A stretch of DNA of 35,603 nt from CAZUXY01 sp964624235. Its GTDB lineage: Bacteria > Spirochaetota > UBA4802 > UBA5368. The position numbers were made by a program, and so were the translations under genes. Of this stretch, positions 8,003 to 15,213 are shown one piece after another (position 1 is the first letter of the stretch; each line of letters starts with the position of its first letter). The stretch spans positions 1 to 35,603 of the forward strand of contig CAZUXY010000049.1 in the NCBI GenBank assembly GCA_964624235.1. Reading direction: 5' to 3'. Below the pieces are notes generated by a model, which worked only from the letters and a program-made list of their open reading frames with translations, did no database searches and was not told where the DNA came from.

Positions 8003-8064
8003 CGCCGGTTCCTGAAACAGCGTCCCGGCTCCTCAACGGATAAGACGGGGCCGGCGTTTTTTTA
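8003..8064 (+). terminator. Terminator-like hairpin with two alternative left arms
   Basis: The right arm GGGGCCGGCG is followed by seven T residues. It can pair with CGCCGGTTCC at 8003-8012 (10 pairs, two G-T) or with CCGGCTCC just downstream at 8025-8032 (8 pairs, one G-T). No plus-strand gene ends nearby, so it would end either a small RNA started in 7900-8000 or an attenuated leader of the crotonase gene at 8123. Confidence 0.5.
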
Positions 8065-8122
8065 TTGCACAGGTACCAGGTTTAAAATAACCTTTGATCA
8101 ACTTTATTGCAGGAGCGAAAAA

Positions 8123-8899
8123 ATGGATTATCGCACAGTACTGGTGGAACATCGAAACGAAACAGGGATCATCGTTCTCAACAGGCCCGATGAGATGAAC
8201 ACCTTCAGTTCACTCATGGCCGACGAACTCAACCGGGCGCTTCTTGATCTGGACCGTGAGGAGGGTATCCGTGTAGTGATAGTGAAGGGAGCCGGCAAGG
8301 CGTTCTCGACCGGGATCGACCTTGCTGAGTTCGGAAACAAAACCGTGCTCGAGTACAGGGAATGGGTGGACCGCATGGACCGGATGCATCAGACCATCGC
8401 ATCGATGGCCACGCCGGTGATCGCGATGGTCCACGGCTATGCCGTCGCCAACGGCGCGGGACTGGTGGCCGCCGCGGATTTCGCCATTGCGGCCGAGAAC
8501 GCGAAAATCGGCACCTCGGCCATCAACGTGGGATTGCTGTGCACCGGCCCCCTCTCTCCCCTGTGTTCGACCATGGCCAAAAAACAGGTGCTCGAGATGC
8601 TGCTCTGCGGGGATATGATCGACGCGAACGAAGCCCTGCGGCTGGGACTGGTAAACCGCGTGGTGCCTGAGGAAAAGCTCGAAGCGGAGACCATGGCGTT
8701 CGCGCGTAAAATAATCGGCAAGAGCCCGGTCGCCGTATCCATGGGAAAGTCCTTTTATTACAGCGCCGCCGATATGACCGTGCCACAGAGGTTCAGCTAC
8801 AGCGGAGAGGTGTTCTCGCGGCTGTGCGTCACCGGCGACGCCGCGGAAGGAGTTGCGGCGTTCAGGGAAAAGAGAAAGCCGGCATGGAAGGGAGAATGA
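8123..8899 (+). CDS. Crotonase-fold protein lacking both hydratase glutamates (ECHDC3-like)
   Basis: This 258-residue protein spans the whole enoyl-CoA hydratase/isomerase fold. The oxyanion-hole segments are present: GKAFSTGIDL around residue 60 and HGYAVANGAGL around 104-114. The two glutamates that activate water in classical hydratase (E144 and E164 of the rat enzyme) align here with Gly113 and Ala133, so ordinary hydration is unlikely. The TSAINVGLLCTGP segment resembles ECHDC3-like members of unknown reaction. It may bind acyl-CoA and act as a thioesterase, isomerase or decarboxylase-type enzyme. AGGAG lies before the ATG. A small unknown gene follows 45 bases downstream. Confidence 0.85.
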   Translation: MDYRTVLVEHRNETGIIVLNRPDEMNTFSSLMADELNRALLDLDREEGIRVVIVKGAGKAFSTGIDLAEFGNKTVLEYREWVDRMDRMHQTIASMATPVIAMVHGYAVANGAGLVAAADFAIAAENAKIGTSAINVGLLCTGPLSPLCSTMAKKQVLEMLLCGDMIDANEALRLGLVNRVVPEEKLEAETMAFARKIIGKSPVAVSMGKSFYYSAADMTVPQRFSYSGEVFSRLCVTGDAAEGVAAFREKRKPAWKGE

Positions 8900-8944
8900 C
8901 CCCGCGGGGGCTTTTATGTATACCGGTGCGATCAGGATGAACTG

Positions 8945-9304
8945 ATGCTGGTTGAAATAGATAATCCCCGGCAGAACGCGGACGAACACCGGCGGGTGTT
9001 CCACGACGAATATTTCGATCTCTACATCTGGCTGGACCGTGATGAATCGATATCCGGCTTTCAGCTCTGCTACGATAAAAGCGGCGCCGAAAGAGCCCTC
9101 ACCTGGCGGAACAGATACGGGTACTCGCATGAAAAGGTCGATACGGGTGAAAATATCAGCGGGCATTTCAAGATGAAGCCCATACTGGTCGACGACGGCC
9201 TGTTCGATAACCGTACGATCGCGGAAAGGTTCAGGGCTGCGGGTGCAAACATCGATGCTGATATTGTTGATTTCGTGTACCGCAGGCTGCGGGAATACAC
9301 ATGA
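8945..9304 (+). CDS. Conserved-looking protein of unknown function
   Basis: The product has 119 residues, is soluble, without signal peptide or membrane segment. The N-terminal half alternates strands (FHDEYFDLYIWLD, ISGFQLCYDK, ERALTWRN) with an amphipathic C-terminal helix rich in Ala and Asp. The composition is protein-like and AGGATGA precedes the ATG. I do not recognise the family. It sits 45 bases after the crotonase gene and is probably co-transcribed with it. Confidence 0.65.
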   Translation: MLVEIDNPRQNADEHRRVFHDEYFDLYIWLDRDESISGFQLCYDKSGAERALTWRNRYGYSHEKVDTGENISGHFKMKPILVDDGLFDNRTIAERFRAAGANIDADIVDFVYRRLREYT

Positions 9305-9348
9305 AGGTTATGCTCGTGAATAACGGTGCAGTCCGCATGACGTCACCG

Positions 9349-9365
9349 GTGCGGTGATACCGCAC
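9349..9365. repeat. Tight hairpin between two small genes
   Basis: GTGCGGT and ACCGCAC form a perfect 7-bp stem with a GAT loop. It lies between the 8945-9304 and 9400-9834 genes. There is no T-run, so it may be an mRNA stability or processing element. Confidence 0.4.
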
Positions 9366-9399
9366 ACGGGAATCCGTGGAACAGAAAGGAGTTCAGTCT

Positions 9400-9834
9400 A
9401 TGGAAAAATATCTTCCTTATGCCGGTATTCTGGCCGGGCCGCTGGCCCTGATCTTCATCTGGACTTTCGTCAGTTTTATCTCGTCGATTATCGGGGGATG
9501 GCGCGCCCTCTCAGGCGATTTCGCCGCCGGCGGTCCCGTTTCGGGGGAAACCCATTCGTTCCAGAGCGGCCGCCTGCGCATTATCAACTATAACGGCATG
9601 CTGAAAATAGTCCTGGCGGACCGCGGGCTCTATCTTGCGGTGTTTTTCCTGTTCAGGCCTTTCCATCCGCCGCTCCTGGTGCCGTGGACCGCGATAACGA
9701 ATGTAAGAGAGCACAGGTTATTCATTTTCCGCTATGTCGCGTTCGATCTCAAGAGTCAGGGCCGTACGCTCACCGTTATGATCTCCCGTCATATCGCCGA
9801 TTCCCCCCGGTGGAAGGCGGAAAAGCCGTCCTGA
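9400..9834 (+). CDS. Membrane-anchored PH-like protein of unknown function
   Basis: The product has 144 residues from the ATG at 9400, which has GGAG about 8 bases upstream; the in-frame GTG at 9376 lacks one. One N-terminal membrane segment (about 7-33) is followed by a soluble beta-rich part. FQSGRLRIINYNGMLKIVLADRGLYL and HPPLLVPWTAI resemble a PH-like module seen in small bacterial membrane-tethered proteins. The soluble part probably faces the cytoplasm if the anchor is a signal anchor. Function unknown. The stop lies 17 bases before the GTTACA operator of the next gene. Confidence 0.65.
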   Translation: MEKYLPYAGILAGPLALIFIWTFVSFISSIIGGWRALSGDFAAGGPVSGETHSFQSGRLRIINYNGMLKIVLADRGLYLAVFFLFRPFHPPLLVPWTAITNVREHRLFIFRYVAFDLKSQGRTLTVMISRHIADSPRWKAEKPS

Positions 9835-9850
9835 AAAAAATTTTAAAATT

Positions 9851-9886
9851 GTTACATTTCGTTACAATCGGCAATACCGCTGTAAC
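9851..9886 (+). promoter_or_regulatory. GTTACA direct repeat plus inverted TGTAAC, likely OmpR/CpxR-type operator
   Basis: GTTACA occurs at 9851-9856 and 9861-9866, exactly 10 bases apart, and TGTAAC (its complement) lies at 9881-9886. A 10-bp direct-repeat period is how OmpR-family winged-helix regulators bind in tandem. It lies 55 bases before the LTXXQ lipoprotein gene, and an OmpR-type regulator gene lies just downstream at 10624. Confidence 0.6.
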
Positions 9887-9940
9887 AGACCCTCCCGACA
9901 TTGTCGTCATCAGAATCAATCAATCGAGGAGGTTTTCATA

Positions 9941-10387
9941 ATGAAACCATTTGGTATTACAGTGCTGGCCGCGACGGCGGTCATGGCAATCGGCATCGCC
10001 GCGACGGGGTGCGACAGGCCGTGCAGGCCTTCCCCCGAAAAGAAGGCGGACTGGATGGCGAAAAAGATCGCGTCTAAACTTGATCTGAACGATGCGCAGA
10101 AGGCGAAACTCAACAGGATCAAGGAAGAGGTCCTTGCCAAAATGAAAAATGAATCGGCGGGAAGGGAAAAAACAGGCCGCGAGGCGATCGCCCTGGTGAA
10201 AAGCGACAGGCTCGACGCCGCGGCGGTGAACCGTATCTTTGATGAACGGGAGGCGGCCATGAAGCGGATGAAACCCTTTTTCATCGAAAAGATCGTCGAG
10301 TTCCACGCGATGTTGACCCCTGAACAGCGTGCCAAACTTGCCGACTACATGGAAAAACACCATCGCCGCTGGAAAGACAATAAGTAA
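9941..10387 (+). CDS. Spy/CpxP-like LTXXQ periplasmic lipoprotein
   Basis: This 148-residue protein has a lipobox A-T-G-C with the cysteine at 24, so it should be lipid-anchored after export. The mature part is all-helical and charged, with two LTXXQ-type motifs: LDLNDAQ (47-53) and LTPEQR (125-130). Members of this family (Spy, CpxP, CnrX/ZraP-like) are periplasmic chaperones or metal-stress sensors that restrain a histidine kinase. The gene is followed by an OmpR-type regulator and its kinase, matching that arrangement. GAGGAGG precedes the ATG. The cysteines at 24 and 28 are the only ones, so metal binding through Cys is not obvious. Confidence 0.85.
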   Translation: MKPFGITVLAATAVMAIGIAATGCDRPCRPSPEKKADWMAKKIASKLDLNDAQKAKLNRIKEEVLAKMKNESAGREKTGREAIALVKSDRLDAAAVNRIFDEREAAMKRMKPFFIEKIVEFHAMLTPEQRAKLADYMEKHHRRWKDNK

Positions 10388-10453
10388 TGAATTAACCCAC
10401 AGGAGACGGCACGAATGCGGTGTTCCCGTGGGATGGTTCACGCTGTTTCAAAT

Positions 10454-10568
10454 GAATTAAAAAATCAGCCACTGAGGCACAGAGGCACAGGGAAGAGGAG
10501 TGTATCCTTAGCGAAAAGAACGAATCTCAGTGTCTCCGCGCCTCTGTGGCGAAAAAACGGTTTAATTC
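10454..10568. repeat. 115-bp imperfect palindrome with CTCTGTGGC cores
   Basis: The left arm starts GAATTAAA and continues with GCCACTGAGGCACAGAGGCA. The right arm ends TTTAATTC and carries GTGTCTCCGCGCCTCTGTGGC. The two are reverse complements at roughly four of five positions, separated by about 45 unpaired bases. One further arm is at 5072-5110. It encodes nothing and lies between the LTXXQ gene and the response regulator. It is a dispersed intergenic repeat, REP- or MITE-like. Confidence 0.75.
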
Positions 10569-10623
10569 CTTATCGCACTTGATTTAATTCACCTGCAGGG
10601 TATACCGGTTATGCGAGGGAACA

Positions 10624-11301
10624 ATGTCATCAAAAGTCCTTATCATAGACGACGACCGGAAGCTTAACAGTCTTTTAAAAGAGTACCTCAGGGGCTTCGG
10701 GTTTTCCATACGCGCCGCGGAGACGCCCGCCCAGGGGCTCGAGGAGCTGAGGCGGGAACTGCCCGACATCATCATCCTGGACGTCATGCTTCCAGATATA
10801 GACGGCTTTGAGGTATGCCGGCGTATAAGGAACGACTATTCGGTACCCGTCATCATGCTGACGGCCCGGGGCGAGGTCACCGACCGTGTGGTGGGTCTGG
10901 AGATGGGGGCTGACGATTATCTGCCGAAGCCCTTCGAGCCGCGCGAACTGGTGGCGCGGATGCAATCGGTGCTGCGGCGCGGCGCGCAGAAGGTCCCGGA
11001 GAAGACCTTCCGCTGCGACGGGCTGGAGGTGGATTTCGGCCGGCGGAGGGTGCTGGTGGAGGGCACAGAGGCGGTGCTGACCGCAATGGAGTTCGCGCTC
11101 CTTTCCCTGCTGGTGCGTAACAGGGGCATGGTGCTTTCACGCGACCTCATCTTCGACAGGCTCAAGGGTCTTGAGGACGATACCTGTGACCGTTCCATCG
11201 ACGTGCTGGTAAGCAGGCTTCGCCATAAGCTGAATGACGATCCGAAAAAGCCCCGCTACCTCAAGACCGTGAGAGGCACCGGATATACTTTTACCGCGTA
11301 G
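10624..11301 (+). CDS. OmpR/PhoB-family response regulator (CpxR-like)
   Basis: The product has 225 residues. The receiver domain (1-120) has the acidic pocket D9-D11, phospho-acceptor Asp53 (IIILDVMLPD), Thr80 and Lys102 (LPKPF). The C-terminal winged helix (130-222) has the usual GLEVDFGRRRVLVEGTEAVL strands, the recognition region DRSIDVLVSRLRHKL and the KTVRGTGYTF wing. It is a DNA-binding regulator activated by the kinase encoded 9 bases downstream. Together with the upstream LTXXQ lipoprotein this forms a Cpx-like envelope-stress module. The most likely target is the GTTACA direct repeat at 9851-9886. GAGGGA precedes the ATG. Confidence 0.92.
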   Translation: MSSKVLIIDDDRKLNSLLKEYLRGFGFSIRAAETPAQGLEELRRELPDIIILDVMLPDIDGFEVCRRIRNDYSVPVIMLTARGEVTDRVVGLEMGADDYLPKPFEPRELVARMQSVLRRGAQKVPEKTFRCDGLEVDFGRRRVLVEGTEAVLTAMEFALLSLLVRNRGMVLSRDLIFDRLKGLEDDTCDRSIDVLVSRLRHKLNDDPKKPRYLKTVRGTGYTFTA

Positions 11302-11310
11302 GTTGCGTAA

Positions 11311-12606
11311 ATGAAGATAAGGATATCGATATTCACGAAGCTTTTTCTGATTATCATCGCGACCGCCGTACTGGTCAATATGCTCATCGGCGCGTATTTC
11401 ACCGGCAGGTTCCGCCTGGGCCGGGGCGATTCTTATATCAGAAATGTGGATGTCTATGCCGGTTACCTGATCCGCGACCTGGGATACCCCCCCGACCCGA
11501 AAGCCGGGGCGATGCTCTCGGCAAGGACCGCCATGAATATCGCGGTGGAGGGCAGGGGCGTCCGATGGTCCACGGCCCCGGTGCCGCCCCCTCCTCCCCC
11601 CGCGGACAGAAAAGGCATACATCCCACCCCCGGCGGTTTTCTGGGCTTCCATCGGGGTATGTTTTTTTATATGACCGAACGTAACGGATACCGCTATTAT
11701 TTCTGGTCCAGGCGAAAGAACTTCCCCGGTGATACCGATCCTCATTTTTACCTGTTCCTGGGAATAATCAGCGCGCTCATGGCGGGGGCGTACCTGCTTA
11801 TACGCCGTCTGCTGAAACCCGTTGCGTTGCTCTCGCGCGGGGTGAAAGAAACCTCGGCAGGCAACCTGGACCACCGTATCCCCGTCACCTCCCGCGACGA
11901 ACTGGGCAGCCTCAGCGCCTCTTTCAACACCATGAATGAAAGGATCGGCCGCATGCTGAAGTCACGGGAACAGCTGCTGCTCGACGTCAGCCACGAACTG
12001 CGCTCGCCCCTCACCCGCATCAAGGTGGCGCTGGAGTTCCTCCCCGATGAGCCCGCCCGCGAAAGCATACGCGAAGACGTGGCCGTCATCGACGGTATGG
12101 TCGGTGAAATACTGGAATCCCAGCGTCTGGACCATCTGGAGGGAAGGATCAACCGTCAGCCGCTGGACGCCGCGGCGCTCGTTCATGCCGTGCTGAAAGA
12201 GTTCGCCCTGCCGGAAGGACGCGTAACCGTTGATTTTACCGAAACCCCGCTGACGGTGCGCGGCGACCGGGAGCGCCTGAAAACAGTGTTCCGAAACATA
12301 ATCGGTAACGCGCTCAAGTATACCGACCCCGGTGCGGGCTCTATAAGGGTCGGAGGGAACCGCGACGGCGATACTACCCGTATCTTTGTGCATGACCGCG
12401 GTCCCGGCATCCCCACGGAGGAACTGGACGAGGTATTCGAGCCCTTTTACCGGGTGGACCGGTCGCGTTCCCGTAACACCGGCGGTTACGGACTGGGCCT
12501 GCATATCTGCAAAAAAATCATGGAGGCCCATGAGGGCTCGATATCCATTGAAAGCATTCCGGGAGAAGGGACCAGCGTAGTATTGATATTTCCTGTAATT
12601 AAATAA
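11311..12606 (+). CDS. HAMP-containing sensor histidine kinase (CpxA-like)
   Basis: The product has 431 residues. The first membrane segment is at 9-29, the periplasmic sensor about 30-145 with a proline run (VPPPPPPADR), and the second segment is at 147-166. HAMP covers about 167-218. The dimerisation helix has LLLDVSHELRSPLTRIK with phospho-acceptor His228. The ATPase domain has N box RNIIGNALKYTD, G1 HDRGPGIP, F box FEPFYRVDRSRS and G2 GGYGLGLHICKK. All kinase motifs are intact. It starts 9 bases after the response regulator stop with a weak ribosome binding site, so coupling is likely. The sensor domain is short and could contact the LTXXQ lipoprotein. Confidence 0.92.
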   Translation: MKIRISIFTKLFLIIIATAVLVNMLIGAYFTGRFRLGRGDSYIRNVDVYAGYLIRDLGYPPDPKAGAMLSARTAMNIAVEGRGVRWSTAPVPPPPPPADRKGIHPTPGGFLGFHRGMFFYMTERNGYRYYFWSRRKNFPGDTDPHFYLFLGIISALMAGAYLLIRRLLKPVALLSRGVKETSAGNLDHRIPVTSRDELGSLSASFNTMNERIGRMLKSREQLLLDVSHELRSPLTRIKVALEFLPDEPARESIREDVAVIDGMVGEILESQRLDHLEGRINRQPLDAAALVHAVLKEFALPEGRVTVDFTETPLTVRGDRERLKTVFRNIIGNALKYTDPGAGSIRVGGNRDGDTTRIFVHDRGPGIPTEELDEVFEPFYRVDRSRSRNTGGYGLGLHICKKIMEAHEGSISIESIPGEGTSVVLIFPVIK

Positions 12607-12702
12607 TAGTATGATGAAAAACGAAAATAGTGTACGCCATCTGCCGCCATCTGAACTGCCGGCCCGGTGACAACCTGGAATATCGAAAGGAAGGAGAGTA
12701 TA

Positions 12703-13302
12703 ATGACGGGAACCGCGAAGACTGAGGGCACGACGTATCCATTATCAATACCCGCTGACAGCCTCATTGCCAAAAGTTTTACCGAGGTTCATTACTCCGA
12801 TGCCTTCGCAGCCGACCTTCCTGCGCAGAGCGCCGCTTCCCCGGTAGAAGCGGCCCGCGCCTTTTTTGTGACCATACCCCGTTGGATCACGGCGCTGCTG
12901 GTTCTCAGAAACCTGCCGGCGAAAATGCTGGGCCTCAAGACCGGCAAAGGGCACACCATGGAAGACATGGCCGACGTTCCCTGCGAACCCGGCAGAACTT
13001 TCGGGTTTTTTACGGTAATGGACAGGACCGCCGATGAGGTGCTCATGGGTGAACGGGACCGCCACCTGGATTTTTATTTTTCAGTCATGGTGCGCACCCT
13101 GCCGGGGAAGACGGTCCCCTCGGTCATTATGGCCACTACGGTACACTTCAACAACCTCCTGGGCAGGCTCTACTTCATCCCCGTCAGGCCATTTCATCGC
13201 GTCATTGTACGTTCCATGCTCACGCGGACAGCGAGGTTTCTTGTGATGAAGAAGGCCCGATCAGATCAGGGGATAAAGAACCGCGGCGGCCTGTACCAGT
13301 GA
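12703..13302 (+). CDS. DUF2867-family protein
   Basis: The product has 199 residues, starting at the ATG at 12703 (AAGGAG 7 bases before), not at the upstream GTG/ATG. The C-terminal half carries the DUF2867 pattern: GRTFGFFTVMDRTADEVLMGERDRHLDF, TTVHFNNLLGRLYFIPVRPFHR and a basic tail. The N-terminal third has DSLIAKSFTEVHYSDAFAADL, also typical. The fold is START/SRPBCC-like in related proteins, and the function is not known. It follows the kinase by 97 bases on the same strand. The 3' end overlaps the convergent gene by 42 bases. Confidence 0.8.
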   Translation: MTGTAKTEGTTYPLSIPADSLIAKSFTEVHYSDAFAADLPAQSAASPVEAARAFFVTIPRWITALLVLRNLPAKMLGLKTGKGHTMEDMADVPCEPGRTFGFFTVMDRTADEVLMGERDRHLDFYFSVMVRTLPGKTVPSVIMATTVHFNNLLGRLYFIPVRPFHRVIVRSMLTRTARFLVMKKARSDQGIKNRGGLYQ

Positions 13303-13632
13303 GACCGCCAGCACGGCGTACAGAATGAACCGTGAAACAGGTGTCGTGAATTCGGGGTTCCCCTTCTTTATAAACCAGGTGTGTATCAAAAAGGCGAAAA
13401 CCCCTCCCGCCGCCAGCACCAGTGACATCACCAGTCCGACCTTTGTGCCCCGGTACACCTCGATCTGCCCGTAGAGAATCAGGGCCAGCAGGGGAAAGTG
13501 GGCGATCAGGAAACCGCCGGCCCCTCCCTTCATGCGGAACAGTTTCCATTCATTCCAGTAGGCCGAATCGATCTCGTGGTTGATCAGCAGTACGGCGTTT
13601 GCCAGGTACAGCCATGTAGGTAACGTATACAT
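13261..13632 (-). CDS. Small membrane protein, DUF6713-like
   Basis: The product has 123 residues from the ATG at 13632 (GGAGG about 8 bases before). The N-terminal LLINHEIDSAYWNEWKLF motif with the HEIDSAYW core is characteristic of a DUF6713-type family. Four hydrophobic segments follow (about 5-22, 40-58, 68-90 and 100-120). Role unknown; the His, Glu and Asp of the motif at the membrane edge could bind a metal or catalyse a reaction, which is speculation. The 3' end overlaps the convergent DUF2867 gene by 42 bases. Confidence 0.7.
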   Translation of the reverse strand: MYTLPTWLYLANAVLLINHEIDSAYWNEWKLFRMKGGAGGFLIAHFPLLALILYGQIEVYRGTKVGLVMSLVLAAGGVFAFLIHTWFIKKGNPEFTTPVSRFILYAVLAVSLVQAAAVLYPLI

Positions 13633-13713
13633 AATGTGTGCCTCCGATAAAATTTCCGGCGCGGCGCCGGCCGCCACAGCATTCGAATATTTCCGTGAAT
13701 GAAAAGGCCGTCT

Positions 13714-14022
13714 CTACCGCTCCATTTCCCTTATGGACTCTTCCATGAATTTGAGATAGTGCTGGAACCGTTTTCTGCCTTCCCGTGAAAGTCCCACCAG
13801 CGTTTCAGCCCTGTTGCCGGTAAGGGTTTTTTTCATGATAATGTAACCGGCATCATTCAGTTTTTGAAGATGGGTGTAAAGCGCGCCGTCGGTAGCGTCC
13901 AGTACCCTCTTCAGTCTGTTAAAGGTCACCGGTGTTTCACGGTACAGGATGGTTATAATGGAAAGACGGGTTTTTTCGAAGAAAATCCCGTCGAACTGAG
14001 TGTAGAGCACTGAAGTTTTCAT
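13714..14022 (-). CDS. Winged-helix transcriptional regulator
   Basis: The product has 102 residues, one winged-helix domain: LSIITILYRETPVTFNRLKRVLDATDGALYTHLQKLNDAGYIIMKK is helix-turn-helix plus wing entry, and GLSREGRKRFQHYLKFMEESI is the dimerisation helix. It resembles the small PadR/MarR-like HTH regulators paired with membrane proteins. The start ATG at 14022 overlaps the TGA of the upstream gene by one base, so the two are translationally coupled. The upstream frame extension to 14274 is Arg-rich and shadowed by that gene. Probably an autorepressor acting on the palindrome at 14700. Confidence 0.85.
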   Translation of the reverse strand: MKTSVLYTQFDGIFFEKTRLSIITILYRETPVTFNRLKRVLDATDGALYTHLQKLNDAGYIIMKKTLTGNRAETLVGLSREGRKRFQHYLKFMEESIREMER

Positions 14023-14657
14023 CAGGCCTCTACAGTCCTGTGTTTCCCGGATTCCGTTCTTCCCGTAATGATCCCACCGGCGAAAAAAAGCAGGCCGCAT
14101 ATGAGGCCGCCGGCGGTATACCGCAGTGGTTCGGGCATGTCCAGGTACAACAGCACCGCCCCGACGGCGGTCATACCGAAGGCGCAGCAGTAGAGCCGGC
14201 CGGTGCTTAACAGTGCGTAAAGGTAATAGTAAACGGAAAAAAGCACGACCATAGTGCCCGCGAGACCGGCCCAATCATGAACCGCGATGGTCCGGTACAC
14301 AATCGCCGCGCACGCCGCCGTAATGCCCGCAATGCTCGTCCAGAACTTCACCAAGGGTCCTGAATAGAGCGGGACCGATTCCTTTTTCATTTTGCGCGTC
14401 CATGACACGACCTCCAGGAAAGACGCCAATCCCAGCAGGGGCAGCCAGACGGCAAGGAGCAGTTTTTCGGTTGAATACCCGGCAGTTTTCCCTATGAGGT
14501 GATGAAGAAGTCCGCCGGCCATAAACGCCGTTCCCCAGACATAAAATGCCCATGGTTCGACCAAGTGGTTACCCTCGACCTTCATGAGCAGCGCCTTTAT
14601 GGTCCCCAGATCGGCGGCCATCCGCGCGATATCTTCTTTGTTGCCTCCTTTCTTCAT
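14022..14657 (-). CDS. Multi-pass membrane protein paired with the winged-helix regulator
   Basis: The product has 211 residues with about six membrane segments (34-54, 64-84, 106-124, 130-150, 155-172 and 178-198). A cytoplasmic N-terminal helix carries charged residues (NKEDIARMAADLGTIKALL). It is first in the two-gene operon with the winged-helix regulator, an arrangement common for PadR-like loci where the membrane protein is the regulated output. Function unknown. AAAGGAGG occurs inside codons 2-5, so the true start could be slightly downstream, but no in-frame ATG fits at normal spacing. GGGGTG precedes the chosen ATG. Confidence 0.75.
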   Translation of the reverse strand: MKKGGNKEDIARMAADLGTIKALLMKVEGNHLVEPWAFYVWGTAFMAGGLLHHLIGKTAGYSTEKLLLAVWLPLLGLASFLEVVSWTRKMKKESVPLYSGPLVKFWTSIAGITAACAAIVYRTIAVHDWAGLAGTMVVLFSVYYYLYALLSTGRLYCCAFGMTAVGAVLLYLDMPEPLRYTAGGLICGLLFFAGGIITGRTESGKHRTVEA

Positions 14658-14681
14658 GTGTCACCCCGATGGTTGAAATAT

Positions 14682-14716
14682 GCTTTATAAAATGAAGTCA
14701 CTTTGCAATACAAAGT
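14682..14716 (-). promoter_or_regulatory. Palindromic operator and promoter of the winged-helix operon
   Basis: ACTTTG (14700-14705) and CAAAGT (14711-14716) form a perfect 6-bp dyad with a 5-base centre. On the minus strand TTGTAT (within the palindrome) and TATAAA lie 18 bases apart. A repressor bound here would cover the -35. The same A+T-rich region may also serve the divergent plus-strand gene: TTGACA is at 14719-14724. Confidence 0.6.
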
Positions 14717-14754
14717 AATTGACATGCCTCCATTGGTCAAGAAAAATCCGTGGA

Positions 14755-14785
14755 GATCGGATAATTTTATTGAAGTTTTTCCGAT
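14755..14785. promoter_or_regulatory. Inverted repeat ATCGGA...TCCGAT upstream of the XRE gene
   Basis: ATCGGA and TCCGAT arms flank an A+T-rich spacer of about 17 bases, 60-90 bases before the XRE gene. It could be the operator of that regulator. Confidence 0.35.
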
Positions 14786-14844
14786 ATGGTTCTTAAATCA
14801 ACCGCTATGGAAGGAAAAGCGGTCCGAACCGGCCGGTGACCAGT

Positions 14845-15213
14845 ATGGGATTCAAGGAGATAGGAAAAAAAATACAGTCCGCCAGGGAAAGCAGCCGCAT
14901 GACCCAGGCGGAACTTGCGGAGAAACTGGGAATAACCCAGGCCGCAATGTCCAATTACGAGCTCGGCAAAAGACGGCTGTACCTGCACCAGATACAGGAG
15001 ATCGCGGAAGTGCTCGGCCGGGGTATAAACTTTTTCATCTCACAGGAAAACGGTTTCGGGGGTACCCCGGGATATTTCAGGCCTGAATGCGACAGTTGTG
15101 ATCAGAGGATGAAAAAAATACTGGGCAGGATAAAGGACCTCGACGAAAAGGGAATGGCGCGCCTGGAAAGCTTCATTGACGGTCTGGGACCGGGGGAGAA
15201 GGGGAATGTATAA
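14845..15213 (+). CDS. XRE-family helix-turn-helix regulator
   Basis: The product has 122 residues from the ATG at 14845. The HTH covers about 5-60: IGKKIQSARESSRMTQAELAEKLGITQAAMSNYELGKRRLYLHQIQEIAEVL, a full lambda-Cro type domain. A short C-terminal part has CDSCD and a helix ILGRIKDLDEKGMARL typical of XRE dimer tails. An in-frame GTG at 14836 is the alternative start; neither has a clear ribosome binding site. The stop overlaps the start of the acyl-CoA dehydrogenase gene by 8 bases, so the two are coupled. It probably regulates that gene and itself. Confidence 0.85.
   Translation: MGFKEIGKKIQSARESSRMTQAELAEKLGITQAAMSNYELGKRRLYLHQIQEIAEVLGRGINFFISQENGFGGTPGYFRPECDSCDQRMKKILGRIKDLDEKGMARLESFIDGLGPGEKGNV

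Noticed and set aside
8210..9166. Minus-strand open frame of 318 codons
   Set aside because: Antisense to the crotonase gene and the small unknown gene; composition is shadow-like.
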